From AR5 sp035762565 (GTDB lineage: Bacteria; Methylomirabilota; Methylomirabilia; Rokubacteriales; CSP1-6), in assembly GCA_035762565.1 (NCBI GenBank), contig DASTOJ010000128.1, positions 11,947 through 75,946 of the forward strand: a DNA stretch of 64,000 nt, in the 5' to 3' direction. Positions within the stretch are counted from its first letter, which is position 1. Each line of letters begins with the position of its first letter. A program made the position numbers and the translations under genes. Below are positions 19,501-26,722 of the stretch, one piece after another. A model generated the notes under the pieces. That model saw nothing but the letters and a program-made list of their open reading frames with translations. It had not been told where the DNA came from and made no database searches.

Positions 19501-19859
19501 CGTTCGAGTACCGGATCGAGAAGTTTTCGGGCCTCTTCGGGATCACGGTCGGCGAGCAACCCCATCGAGCCCTTGAGGTCGGCGAAGAGCACCGTCACCT
19601 GCTTGCGCTCTCCCTCAAGAGCGGCCTTGGAGGTGAGGATCTTCTCGGCGAGATGCTTCGGAGTGTAGGACTGAGGGGAGGCGAACCGTGTCGGCCCGGT
19701 CCCGTGGCTGTCGGTCGGCTTCCCACATTCAAGGCAGAACTTGGCACCAACAGGCAGCTTGGTGCCGCACTGGGGGCAGGCGACGGCGAACCCGGCTCCG
19801 CACTCCAGACAGAACTTCGCTTGCGGCGGGTTCTCGTGCTGACACCGGGGACACTGCAT
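16512..19859 (-). CDS. Zinc-ribbon / class III cyclase / AAA ATPase / TPR regulatory protein
   Basis: This 1115-residue protein opens with two zinc ribbons (CPRC...CLEC and CPQC...CLEC, residues 3-46). A class III nucleotide cyclase domain follows at about 84-260 (VTVLFADLKGSMGLL with a metal Asp, VMGDGIMALFGAP with the second). Its transition-state Asn position reads TTHLAARME, as usual in this ATPase-linked subfamily. Next is an AAA/NACHT-like ATPase (VGEPGVGKSRLVYEF Walker A, LLVVFEDLHWID Walker B) and then a long TPR-like C-terminus. Such proteins are thought to couple ligand sensing to cyclase activity or complex formation. Whether it makes cAMP is untested. It precedes the P450 in the same orientation. 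Confidence 0.85.
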   Translation of the reverse strand: MQCPRCQHENPPQAKFCLECGAGFAVACPQCGTKLPVGAKFCLECGKPTDSHGTGPTRFASPQSYTPKHLAEKILTSKAALEGERKQVTVLFADLKGSMGLLADRDPEEARKLLDPVLERMMEAVHRYEGTVNQVMGDGIMALFGAPLAHEDHAVRACYAALRMQESVAQYADSIFRSQGVPIQIRVGLNSGEVVVRAIGSDLHMDYTAVGQTTHLAARMEQMATPGTILLAPATLQLAEGYVQVAARGPVAVKGLPDPVEIYALTGVSAQRTRLHAAAARGLTRFVGRDAEIEQIRRALALAQDGRGQLVAIVGEPGVGKSRLVYEFTHSHRTQEWLILEAGSVSYGKATSYLPVVDLFKAYFKLHERETHREIREKVTGKLLTLDRTLEPILPALLALLDVPVEDAHWQALDPAQRRQRTLDAVKHLLLRESQGQPLLVVFEDLHWIDAETQALLDGLVESLPTSRFLLLVNYRPEYQHGWGRKTYYTQLRLDALPPESAGELLGALLGADPGLEPLKRLLVKRGNPFFIEESIRTLVETGALTGERGAYRLTRPIQAIEVPATVQVILAARIDRLPAEDKQLLQTASVIGKDVPFVLLHAVAEAAEDAVHRGLAHLQAAEFLYETRLFPDPEYTFKHALTHEVTYGTLLQERRKTLHARIVGAIDRFYPDRLSEHVERLAHHAVRGEMWEQAVTYLRQAGVKALARSANREALSCFEQALTALEHLPETHERLELALDLRFDLRTALFPLGEFERIFGCLREAEGLARALDDQRRLAQLSVYLCHSLWMTGHPTEALAFGQNAQAIAESLGDVPLQVTGNLYLGAACFATGDYRRAEDLILKVLELLEGDLSRERFGQAGFPVVMARFILGWIFADRGKFEEGIAHGQEGIRLAEALDHPYSLAAICTPLAYLHIARGELSHAVPLLERGVALSREWDLTFISAQNTGILGYAYALSGRVAEGIPLLEHALSANETMGFAAYQPFFLVYLGEAYVLADRLEDALAFAGRALTLARERGQRGYEAWALRLLGEVAAHRDPPEHADGHYRDALALAEEAGMRPLIAHCHLGLGKLRRHTGKPEQVREHLAAATTLYREMDMRFWLEQAEAEMGA

Positions 19860-20116
19860 GCCGGGGGCCTCCTGGGCAGCCGGACCGATCTGCGACGCGG
19901 ACGAGTGAGCCGACCCTAGCCGGAGACTCTCTGAGGGTCAAGGATCGTCGATCCGGCCGTGGAATGCGCGGGTTTACGAGTAGTGGTTGGATTTCTGATG
20001 ACTTTCACCACGGGCTGCTAGGCCGGCGTGGTAAGCCGTTGCGATATGGGCGATGACGCTGTCGATGGTCCATCCTTGCGGCGCTCATATTGCCCGGCTG
20101 AACTCGGCCACGGGGA

Positions 20117-20632
20117 TCATGTGCCGGCCTCCTCGTCCAGGACGGCGCGAATATCCCGGAGCGTCACCATCAGCGTCATTGGCTCGCGGGGGCTGGGGTC
20201 AAAGCCGGCCGCGAGATAGAAGCTCTTGGCCTCATCGGAGATCGCGTGGACGACAATGCCACGGATGCCGATAGCATCGGCGGCATTGGTCACCCGCAGC
20301 GCGGCGTCGCGGAACAAGGCGCGGCCGATGCCCTGACCGCGCCAGGCCCGGTCCACGGCGAGGCGAGCCAGTACGGCGACCGGGATGGGATCCGGCATGT
20401 TCCGCCTGAACCGGCCGGTGGCGGTGTCCATGGTGACGGCGCCTGAAGCGAGAGCGTAGTAGGCGATTACGCGGTTGTCATCCGAGACCACGTACGTTCG
20501 GCTGGCGCCGCTGACTTGGTTGGCGCGCGCCCGGCGTTTGAGCCAGTCGTCCAGGGAGGGCTCGCCGGAATCGAAATCCCTAAGTTCGTGATGGTCCGCC
20601 AGCGGCTCGGGTGGTGACAGCGCCCCCTTCAT
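20117..20632 (-). CDS. GNAT-family toxin (TacT/AtaT-like acetyltransferase)
   Basis: The 171-residue protein starts at ATG 20632, overlapping the antitoxin stop (ATGA). It begins EPLADHHELRDFDSGEPSLDDWLKRR and shows the acetyl-CoA loop RGQGIGRAL (98-106) and Tyr139 in SFYLAAGF, the layout of GNAT toxins that acetylate the amino group of aminoacyl-tRNA. Size and the upstream DUF1778 partner make a type II toxin-antitoxin pair the clear reading. The catalytic core appears intact, so it should be active if not held by the antitoxin. Confidence 0.85.
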   Translation of the reverse strand: MKGALSPPEPLADHHELRDFDSGEPSLDDWLKRRARANQVSGASRTYVVSDDNRVIAYYALASGAVTMDTATGRFRRNMPDPIPVAVLARLAVDRAWRGQGIGRALFRDAALRVTNAADAIGIRGIVVHAISDEAKSFYLAAGFDPSPREPMTLMVTLRDIRAVLDEEAGT

Positions 20633-20910
20633 TCAGCCCAGGGCGGCGGAGTGCGGAGCGTGCGGCGCAGCCGGTTATTCGGGCGCGGCGGGGCATCGAG
20701 CCGCGCCAGGAAGTTGCTATAGGCCTTGGGATCGACCGCGAAGATCGTGCGGTCGAGAAGCGCGTCCTCCGCGGCATGCCGGGCGGCGTCGAGCACGAAG
20801 TCCGTTCGGTTCTTGCCCCGCAGGCGCGCCGCGCGGTCGATCAGGCCGCGCAGCTCGGGCTTGACCCGGATGTTCAGCGTGTCGCGCTTGGCGCCGTGTT
20901 CCGTGGCCAT
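20629..20910 (-). CDS. DUF1778 ribbon-helix-helix antitoxin (TacA-like)
   Basis: The 93-residue protein starts at ATG 20910, chosen because GGAGGACTTC sits just before it; an upstream ATG at 20928 lacks a site. Residues 9-50 (RDTLNIRVKPELRGLIDRAA...NRTDFVLDAARHAAE) form the RHH DNA-binding domain of DUF1778. The C-terminal tail (RTIFAVDPKAYSNFLARLDAPP) is the region that wraps the GNAT toxin. It should neutralise the toxin and repress its own operon through the palindrome at 20938. Confidence 0.88.
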   Translation of the reverse strand: MATEHGAKRDTLNIRVKPELRGLIDRAARLRGKNRTDFVLDAARHAAEDALLDRTIFAVDPKAYSNFLARLDAPPRPNNRLRRTLRTPPPWAE

Positions 20911-20929
20911 GAAGTCCTCCAGTCGCATC

Positions 20930-20935
20930 AGTATA
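20930..20935 (-). promoter_or_regulatory. -10 box of the toxin-antitoxin operon
   Basis: The minus strand reads TATACT here, about 20 nt before the antitoxin start. The operator lies immediately upstream, in the -10/-35 spacer. Confidence 0.55.
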
Positions 20936-20937
20936 TC

Positions 20938-20956
20938 GTAATGACCTTGTCATTAC
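20938..20956. promoter_or_regulatory. Palindromic operator of the toxin-antitoxin operon
   Basis: GTAATGA-CCTTG-TCATTAC is a perfect 7-bp inverted repeat with a 5-bp spacer, just upstream of the -10 box of the DUF1778/GNAT operon. Size and position fit binding by an RHH antitoxin dimer pair and conditional autoregulation. Confidence 0.65.
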
Positions 20957-21190
20957 ACACCCAAGAGGTGATGAGCGAATCTCGGGAATGATGACGACGG
21001 TCGGTGAGGAGCGGCGGAGTTGACACAAAGCTGAACGGAAGTGCCTACCAGAGTGGCGCGAGGCGTTGGGGTCAGCTGGGCCGGGTCCGTCTGCTCGAGA
21101 ATCTCAGTGACCGATTCGTCTGATCAGCGAGCAATGAAATCGTGTACTCGAATTATGTAAGTTCGATCGCCTCCCGTTGGGGCCCGTCAC

Positions 21191-22384
21191 TCACTCGGCA
21201 TCCGCACCGCTTTGTCCTCGTCGAATGACACCGCGCGCTTCAGCCGCGGCGGCCGGATGCTCGTGTGGACCTGAGAAGCGCTGACGACGCTGCGGCGCGA
21301 TGTCGAAGCTCTGGCCGCCGTGCGCGACCCTGACGCGCAGGTTGCCGGGCGTGCGCACGCCGACCTCGACGCTGCCCCGGTAGGTTCCGGGCGTGGAGGT
21401 CGAGCCGAGCCGCGCCTCCAGGTCGCTGCCGTCCGGCATCCAGCCGTGAAGCGACACCTCGGCATCCGTCAGCGGGCGGCCACTGGCATCCAAGACGTGC
21501 GCGGTGTAGGTGATGCTCCGCTCGTTGCCCTTCCCCTGCGGTTCGGTTTCGAGCACGACGCGTGGCGGACCAGGTGCCACGGCCGTGGCCGGCGCCACGG
21601 CAGGCGCCGTCGGCGCTTCGCTCGCGGGCGCTGACTCGCGCGCGGGGGTCGTGACGGAGGCCACCGCCGGCCGTGATGCCTCCGCGCGCGACGGGGCGGA
21701 CGGTTGCGGCGTCGGCTTCGGCGGCGCCGCGGCGGGCGTGCGGCGCATGGGCGGCTCGGCCGGCGCTGGCGGCCGGTCCGCCAGCACGCGCGCGACGACC
21801 GCGGGCTCCGGCGTGCTGGCGACGGGGGCCACGGAATCGGCCTCGGGCTCGGGCGGGACGACCACCGGCGCCGGAGGGGCGGCGACCGTTGGCGGGCTCG
21901 CCACCATGGCGGTCTGCGTGGGTGCGCTGGCCATGCCAGACTCCGCGCCGCGCAGGACTACCCGCCGATCCGCGCGAGTCGAGGACTGCGCAGCCATGAG
22001 CACGGCCGAGACGGCGAGCGCCCCCAGCCTCACGACGGTCCCGGTCGCCGGACGGGCCTCCCACGCCGATCGCCCCCGCTCGCCCGCCCATCCAGCCGCG
22101 GACTTCCACAGCAGAAGGGCCTTGCGCGACGCCGGAAGCTTCTCCGGAGCCACGTTCCCGTTCTCGTCGAGGATCACGTAACCTTGGGTCTGCAGGGCCT
22201 CATCGACCGCGGAGTGCCTCCGGCGCTCCACCCCCAGGGGAGCGCCTCGAGGAGGAGACGCCGGCCGACGGCGATCGACGACAATCTCCATCCGATCGGG
22301 CCCTTCGAGCTCGCGCTCGAAGGCCACGATCAGATAGCCGTACAGCATGAGCGCGCTGCGAGCAACGATGCAGAGACGTTTCAT
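21191..22384 (-). CDS. Membrane-anchored Pro/Ala-rich protein with YtkA-like C-terminal domain
   Basis: The 397-residue protein begins at ATG 22384. An N-terminal hydrophobic stretch (SALMLYGYLIVAF) and a second one near residue 120 (VVRLGALAVSAVLMAAQ) could anchor it. Residues about 150-280 are a low-complexity Pro/Ala/Val linker. The C-terminal part (SITYTAHVLDASGRPLTDAEVSLHG, MPDGSDLEARL, GTYRGSVEVGVRTPGNLRVRV) resembles the YtkA/FixH-like immunoglobulin fold. This suggests a periplasmic domain held off the membrane by an extended linker. Function unknown. No operon partner is obvious. Confidence 0.6.
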   Translation of the reverse strand: MKRLCIVARSALMLYGYLIVAFERELEGPDRMEIVVDRRRPASPPRGAPLGVERRRHSAVDEALQTQGYVILDENGNVAPEKLPASRKALLLWKSAAGWAGERGRSAWEARPATGTVVRLGALAVSAVLMAAQSSTRADRRVVLRGAESGMASAPTQTAMVASPPTVAAPPAPVVVPPEPEADSVAPVASTPEPAVVARVLADRPPAPAEPPMRRTPAAAPPKPTPQPSAPSRAEASRPAVASVTTPARESAPASEAPTAPAVAPATAVAPGPPRVVLETEPQGKGNERSITYTAHVLDASGRPLTDAEVSLHGWMPDGSDLEARLGSTSTPGTYRGSVEVGVRTPGNLRVRVAHGGQSFDIAPQRRQRFSGPHEHPAAAAEARGVIRRGQSGADAE

Positions 22385-22552
22385 CAAGCCATGCCTCGAT
22401 CTGTCCTACCCTCTCACGACGGCGGAAACCCGCCCGGACGGCCTGCACCATCTTACCCCCCGCGACCCCCGGGGAAATCGCTCCCCCAGGTCGTGCCCGC
22501 CACCCTGGACTGCACCAGGACAGCTGGATCATGTGCGACACAGTCTTGTCGG

Positions 22553-24004
22553 TCACCCCGCCTGGTGTATCGGAAACGCCGGCGGGATGATGCGCTCGAC
22601 GCCAGCCCCGTCCCACCGCCAGGTCGCCACGTTGCTCCAGTAGTGCCGCGTAGCCTCGCGCGCCTTCGCGTAGACCTCCTCCTCGTCCACCCGCGTGAGA
22701 CGGCCGTCCTGCACCAGCACCTTGCCGTCCACGATGACAGTGTGGACGTCCCGCCCGCTGCCGGCGTCGACCAGGGCCTTGATCGGGTCGGCGTAGACCA
22801 ACGAGCCCAGGCGGTCGAGGTCGATCAGCAGGATGTCGGCCTTGGCGCCCGGCGCCAGGCGGCCGAGGTCGTCGCGGCGGAGGAAGCGACAGCCGCCCAG
22901 CGTGGCGGCGTTGAAGACGTCGCGGTGCTGGCCGGCCTGGTAGTTGCCATCGGTCACCTTGGCCAGCAGCGAGGCCAGGCGCAGCTCGGCGACGATGTCC
23001 ATCGGGTAGGTGTCGGTGCCGATCGACAGCGTGACGCCGGCGTCCAGGTAGCGCTGGAACGAGTGCAGGGTCATCGCCATCTTCGCGTACTTGTGCGGGC
23101 AGTGCCCGATGGTGGCGCCGCGCTCGGCGAGCAGGCGGACATCGTCGCCGAACGGATGGGCCGTCCACGGGTGGCCGGCGGTGAAGACGCCGTGGCCGAT
23201 GAGCGTCCGGTCGTCGAGGAAATCGATGTCGGCCAGGAAGCGGATGGGCGTCTTGCGATACTCGGCCATGATCTGCTGGAACTCGATCATGTTGCCGCCG
23301 GCGTGGGTGTGGATGGGCACGTCCAGCTCGCGGGCGGCGTCCTTGCCCTCGCGGAGCAGGCGCTCGGTGCACGTCTCCACCTGGGCGGCGTTGAGCATGC
23401 CGCGCAGCCGGCCCTGGGCGGACTTGTCGAAGCTCTTGACGAAGCCCACGGCCTCCTCGAGGCGCTCGCGGCCGACCACCGGATCCTCCTCGTAGGTCAG
23501 CCGGCCCTGCGCGTCCATGTACGTGTCGCGGTCGCGGAACGGCGGGCTGCCGTAGACGCGCACGCCCAGCTCGTCCACCAGCCTGGCGTAGCCGTCCCAG
23601 TCGCCTCGCAGGCCGCCCACGTCGATGAGCGTGGTGGTGCCGTTGCGGAGCGCGTGGAGGAACACGAACGTCCGGAGGGCGGCGACGGCCGGCGGGCGCG
23701 GTGGCGTCATCTTGCCCTTGAGCGGCGCCGCGAAGCTCATGTAGTTCGAGGTCCGGTAGTCGTTCCTGGCCATGTCGAGCAGCAGGTAGTCGCCGGCGTT
23801 GCCGGCCGTGTGGACGTGCGTGTTGATGAAGCCCGGTGAGACGAGCTTGCCGGTGGCGCTGAGGCGGGTGTCGGCCGGGCCGACGTAGGCGGAGCCGGCG
23901 TGGACGATCCGGTCGCCCTCGAAGACCACGCTGCCCCGCTCGTACACCTCGTGGCTCTGGCCGGTGAAGGCCACGACCCACCCGCCCTCGATGTGCGTCC
24001 GCAT
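22553..24004 (-). CDS. Amidohydrolase (AtzA/TrzN/guanine-deaminase-like metal-dependent hydrolase)
   Basis: The 483-residue enzyme starts at ATG 24004 after GGAGACC. Metal ligands of the amidohydrolase superfamily are visible: HVH in FINTHVHTAGN, His in PIHTHAGGN, His in TIGHCPHKY and Asp in LSIGTDTYPM. The composite N/C-terminal beta-sandwich (GRLAPGAKADILLIDLD, VIVDGKVLVQDGR) places it in the cytosine deaminase/chlorohydrolase clade. It would deaminate or dechlorinate an N-heterocycle or hydrolyse a related amide; no pathway genes are adjacent. Confidence 0.85.
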   Translation of the reverse strand: MRTHIEGGWVVAFTGQSHEVYERGSVVFEGDRIVHAGSAYVGPADTRLSATGKLVSPGFINTHVHTAGNAGDYLLLDMARNDYRTSNYMSFAAPLKGKMTPPRPPAVAALRTFVFLHALRNGTTTLIDVGGLRGDWDGYARLVDELGVRVYGSPPFRDRDTYMDAQGRLTYEEDPVVGRERLEEAVGFVKSFDKSAQGRLRGMLNAAQVETCTERLLREGKDAARELDVPIHTHAGGNMIEFQQIMAEYRKTPIRFLADIDFLDDRTLIGHGVFTAGHPWTAHPFGDDVRLLAERGATIGHCPHKYAKMAMTLHSFQRYLDAGVTLSIGTDTYPMDIVAELRLASLLAKVTDGNYQAGQHRDVFNAATLGGCRFLRRDDLGRLAPGAKADILLIDLDRLGSLVYADPIKALVDAGSGRDVHTVIVDGKVLVQDGRLTRVDEEEVYAKAREATRHYWSNVATWRWDGAGVERIIPPAFPIHQAG

Positions 24005-24030
24005 ATCGCTCGGTCTCCTCTTGGCGGGGG

Positions 24031-24038
24031 ATTATACT
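24031..24038. promoter_or_regulatory. Overlapping divergent -10 boxes
   Basis: The minus strand reads TATAAT (24036-24031), about 26 nt before the amidohydrolase ATG, leaving space for its ribosome-binding site. The plus strand reads TATACT (24033-24038), in position to transcribe the CoA-transferase remnant and yhbY. Confidence 0.5.
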
Positions 24039-24047
24039 CGTCAGCCG

Positions 24048-24155
24048 GACGATGGCATCCGAACCCCCGAAGTGCTGCGCGGCGCGGGCTTCGATCAGGC
24101 GGAGATCGACCGCTTGCTCGGCGCCGGCGTGATCGTGCAAGCCAGGCCGCGATGA
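24048..24155 (+). pseudogene. C-terminal remnant of a CaiB/BaiF-type CoA-transferase
   Basis: Thirty-five codons read GIRTPEVLRGAGFDQAEIDRL then LGAGVIV before a stop. This pattern (TxEVLxxxGxxxAEIxxLxxxGVV) is the standard C-terminus of family III (CaiB/BaiF) CoA-transferases. There is no body of the gene upstream; the sequence before it is the amidohydrolase promoter. Its TGA overlaps the yhbY ATG (ATGA), so it once formed an operon with yhbY and only the coupled tail remains. Confidence 0.6.
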
Positions 24156-24454
24156 CCGAGCTGACGGGCAAGCAGCGCCGACACCTGCGCGCGCTCGGCC
24201 AGCGGCTCAGCCCGACGCTGCACGTGGGACACGAGGGCGTGAGCGAGGCGGTCCTGCGGCAGACCGACGCCCAGCTCGAGGCGCACGAGTTGATCAAGGT
24301 GCGGGTCGGCGAGAACGCGCCCGAGGACCGTCACGCGACGGCCGAGGCTCTGGCGCGCCTCACGCGCGCGCGCCTGGCCCAGGTGATCGGCCGCACCGCG
24401 CTGCTCTATCGGCGGCGGAGACAGGAGCCCACGATCGTCCTGCCGGATCGCTAG
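24152..24454 (+). CDS. YhbY-family CRM-domain RNA-binding protein
   Basis: The 100-residue protein is a single CRM (YhbY) domain: LTGKQRRHLRALGQRLSPTLHVGHEGVSEAVLRQ, then HELIKVRVGENAPEDRHA and VIGRTALLYRR. Family members bind the large ribosomal subunit precursor and assist its assembly. It normally neighbours RNA or cell-cycle genes, which are absent here. Translation is probably coupled to the upstream CoA-transferase remnant through the ATGA overlap. The 3' end overlaps the convergent small zinc-protein gene by 4 bp. Confidence 0.88.
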   Translation: MTELTGKQRRHLRALGQRLSPTLHVGHEGVSEAVLRQTDAQLEAHELIKVRVGENAPEDRHATAEALARLTRARLAQVIGRTALLYRRRRQEPTIVLPDR

Positions 24455-24753
24455 GCTGAACGCCTGAGCGCCTCGACGTGTGCGCTCCGGAGCGCGGCGA
24501 TGCGCGCGCGGAGCGGCGCCACCAGCGCGTCGCCGCGCTCGAGGTCGATGCCTACGAGTGTCTCCCGGCAGGGCGGGCACAGGACGTCGACGACGGTCAC
24601 TCGCCACCTGCCGCCCTCCACCTCGTGGAGACGGCGTTCGAGCATGTCGAGCTGATCGAGCATCTCCGCGTGCTTCCGCATGGCTGCCGGTTGCGCCTCG
24701 GCGCCCATGAGTGAACCGCACATCGGACATTCGCCGTGGTCATGGTGCTCCAT
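24451..24753 (-). CDS. Small protein with two CxxC motifs, putative zinc ribbon
   Basis: The 100-residue protein starts MEHHDHGECPMCGSLMG at ATG 24753. CPMC near the N-terminus and CPPC near residue 64 could form one zinc site. A helical segment between them (AAMRKHAEMLDQLDMLERRLHEVE) looks like a short coiled coil. No family is recognised. It lies 87 bp downstream of the ABC-permease gene on the same strand and may be the tail of that operon. Confidence 0.55.
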   Translation of the reverse strand: MEHHDHGECPMCGSLMGAEAQPAAMRKHAEMLDQLDMLERRLHEVEGGRWRVTVVDVLCPPCRETLVGIDLERGDALVAPLRARIAALRSAHVEALRRSA

Positions 24754-24810
24754 GCCCGACCTCCCGGCATTCGAGCGGTGCACACGCGGTGCCAGGCAGC
24801 GGGCGGGATG

Positions 24811-24825
24811 GCGGCATCCTGCCGC
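24811..24825. repeat. Short palindrome, copy also at 29466-29480
   Basis: GCGGCA-TCC-TGCCGC followed by TGGC is a perfect 6-bp hairpin between the livM-like stop and the small zinc-protein gene. Nearly the same sequence (GCGGCATCTTGCCGC then TGGC) occurs inside the 3' end of the hydroquinone dioxygenase large-subunit gene. It may be a REP-like element or a chance repeat. Confidence 0.35.
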
Positions 24826-24839
24826 TGGCAGCCGCCGGC

Positions 24840-25850
24840 TCACCCCGGCGGCGGCTCGTCGAGTCGGACCCGGCGCTGCACCGGGAAGAAGCGCAGGTCC
24901 CAGCGCTCGGCCACCAGCCCCCAGAGCCCCTGCGGGTAGCGCATCATGACGACCACGGCCAGCGCGCCCAGCAGGATCATGTACCAGGCCCCGTGGTCGG
25001 CCAGCAGCTCGCGCAGGAGGAAGAAGACGACCGTGCCGACGACGGGGCCCTCCAGCGTGCCAAGGCCGCCGATGACCACGATGAAGACGGTCGAGGCCGT
25101 CCAGTTGATGGAGAAGGCGGCGTCGGGCGAGATCCGCAGCAGGTTGAGGTAGATCAGCGCGCCGGTGACACCGGTGCCGAAGGCCGCCACGAGGTAGACG
25201 AGCAGCTTGGCGCGGAAGACGTCCACCCCGAGGCCCTCGGAGGCCGGCTCGCTGTCGCGCACGGCCATGAGGCCCAACCCCCGCCGCGAGCGCAGGTACA
25301 CGTAGACGGCGGCCACCGCGCCCACGCCGACCGCCAGCGCGATCGCGTACGTCACCAGCTCGCGGGTTTCCCGCGCCAGCGGAAACACCGCCCGCAGCGT
25401 GCGCCCGGTGCCCCGGCCGAGGGCGTCGCTGTTGGCGATCAGCAGCCGGTAGACCTCGGCCACCGCCCAGGTGCCGACCGCGAAGTAGGCGTCGCGGAAC
25501 CGGAACACGAGCGCCGCCGTCGGCAGCGCGAAGCCCGCGGCGATGAGCCCGGCCAGCGGGACGGCGAGGAACGGGTTCACGCCAAGATCGTCGGCCAGCA
25601 CGATCAGCGCGTAGCCGCCGAGGCCGACGTAGGCCTGCTGGCCGATGGAGACGAGGCCGGCGTAGCCGGCGAGCAGGTTCCACATCTGTGCCAGCACCAG
25701 CAGCGCGATCAGCTCCACGATCGCCCGCATGAGCCCGGCGTCGCCGAGCCAGGGCAGGGCGATGAGGCCGGTCAGGACGACGGCGGCAGCGCCGGCGCCG
25801 ACCCGGCTGGCGCGCGTGGTGCGCTCGACCGTGACGCCGGCGGGCGTCAA
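24840..25850 (-). CDS. Branched-chain-type ABC transporter permease (LivM-like)
   Basis: The 336-residue protein starts at TTG 25850, whose TTGA overlaps the LivH-like stop. It has about ten hydrophobic segments and LivM landmarks: AGYAGLVSIGQQAYVGLGGYA, RFRDAYFAVGTWAVAEV, GLMAVRDSEPASEGLGVD and VIGGLGTLEGPVVGTVV. With the LivH-like partner it forms the membrane channel of a HAAT-family importer. The operon starts with hydroquinone dioxygenase genes, so the substrate is more likely an aromatic or related acid than an amino acid (inference). Confidence 0.9.
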   Translation of the reverse strand: MTPAGVTVERTTRASRVGAGAAAVVLTGLIALPWLGDAGLMRAIVELIALLVLAQMWNLLAGYAGLVSIGQQAYVGLGGYALIVLADDLGVNPFLAVPLAGLIAAGFALPTAALVFRFRDAYFAVGTWAVAEVYRLLIANSDALGRGTGRTLRAVFPLARETRELVTYAIALAVGVGAVAAVYVYLRSRRGLGLMAVRDSEPASEGLGVDVFRAKLLVYLVAAFGTGVTGALIYLNLLRISPDAAFSINWTASTVFIVVIGGLGTLEGPVVGTVVFFLLRELLADHGAWYMILLGALAVVVMMRYPQGLWGLVAERWDLRFFPVQRRVRLDEPPPG

Positions 25851-26719
25851 TCCACGCGCCGCGACCGCGCGAAGAGGCCGGCCGGCCGGAAGAGCAGCAC
25901 GAGGAGGAACACGAGGTGGCCGGCGAGCACGCCCCAGCCGGGCGACAGGCGGGCGCCGGTGGTCTGGGCGACGCCGAGGATGACGCCCCCGGCCAGCGTG
26001 CCCCACAGCGAGCCGAGCCCGCCGATGATCACCGCCTCGAAGGCAAACAGCAGCCGGTCGGGCCCGCTGGCGAACGTGAACGTGGTGCGGATGCCCAGGA
26101 AGATGCCGGCCACCGCCACGATCGCCAGCGACAGCGCCATGGCCAGCGCGTAGAGCCGGCCGTTGTCGATGCCCATCAGCGCCGCCGTGGCGCCGTCGTC
26201 GGAGGCCGCGCGGAAGGCGCGGCCGACCGAGGAGCGGCCGATCAGCAGCTGCAGCCCGACCAGCAGCACGACGGCGACCCCGAAGGTCAGGAGCGGAAAC
26301 GTCCCGACCGCCAGGCCGCCTCCCAGCGGCAGGCTGGCCGTCTCGATGCCGCCCGGGTTCAGGCGCCGCGAGTCGGCGGAGAACGTCTCCAGCAGCCCGT
26401 TCTGGATCACGATCGACAGGCCGAACGTCACCAGCACGGCCGGCAGGATGCCGCGCCCCAGCAGCCGGTTCAGCACGAGCCGCTGCAGGGCGTAGCCGAT
26501 CCCCGCCATGAGCGGCGCCACTGCCAGCAGCGCGAGCAGCGGGTTGAGGCCGAGGGCCTGCACCACCACGACGGCCAGGAACGCGGCCAGGATGCTGAAG
26601 TCGCCGTGGGCGAGGTTGACGAGCCGCATGACCCCGAACGTCAGCGACAGCCCGGTGGCGAAGAGCGCGTAGAGCCCGCCGAGCAGCACACCCTGGACGA
26701 CGCTGTCCAGCCAGGCCAC
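25847..26719 (-). CDS. Branched-chain-type ABC transporter permease (LivH-like)
   Basis: The 290-residue membrane protein starts MAWLDSVVQGVLLGGLYALFATGLSLTFGVMRLVNLAHGDF, the hallmark LivH N-terminus. Further conserved blocks are GRAFRAASDDGATAALMGID and AFEAVIIGGLGSLWGTLAGGVILGV. It lies 3 bp after the LivF-like gene and its stop overlaps the LivM-like start. Confidence 0.92.
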   Translation of the reverse strand: MAWLDSVVQGVLLGGLYALFATGLSLTFGVMRLVNLAHGDFSILAAFLAVVVVQALGLNPLLALLAVAPLMAGIGYALQRLVLNRLLGRGILPAVLVTFGLSIVIQNGLLETFSADSRRLNPGGIETASLPLGGGLAVGTFPLLTFGVAVVLLVGLQLLIGRSSVGRAFRAASDDGATAALMGIDNGRLYALAMALSLAIVAVAGIFLGIRTTFTFASGPDRLLFAFEAVIIGGLGSLWGTLAGGVILGVAQTTGARLSPGWGVLAGHLVFLLVLLFRPAGLFARSRRVD

Positions 26720-26722
26720 GGC

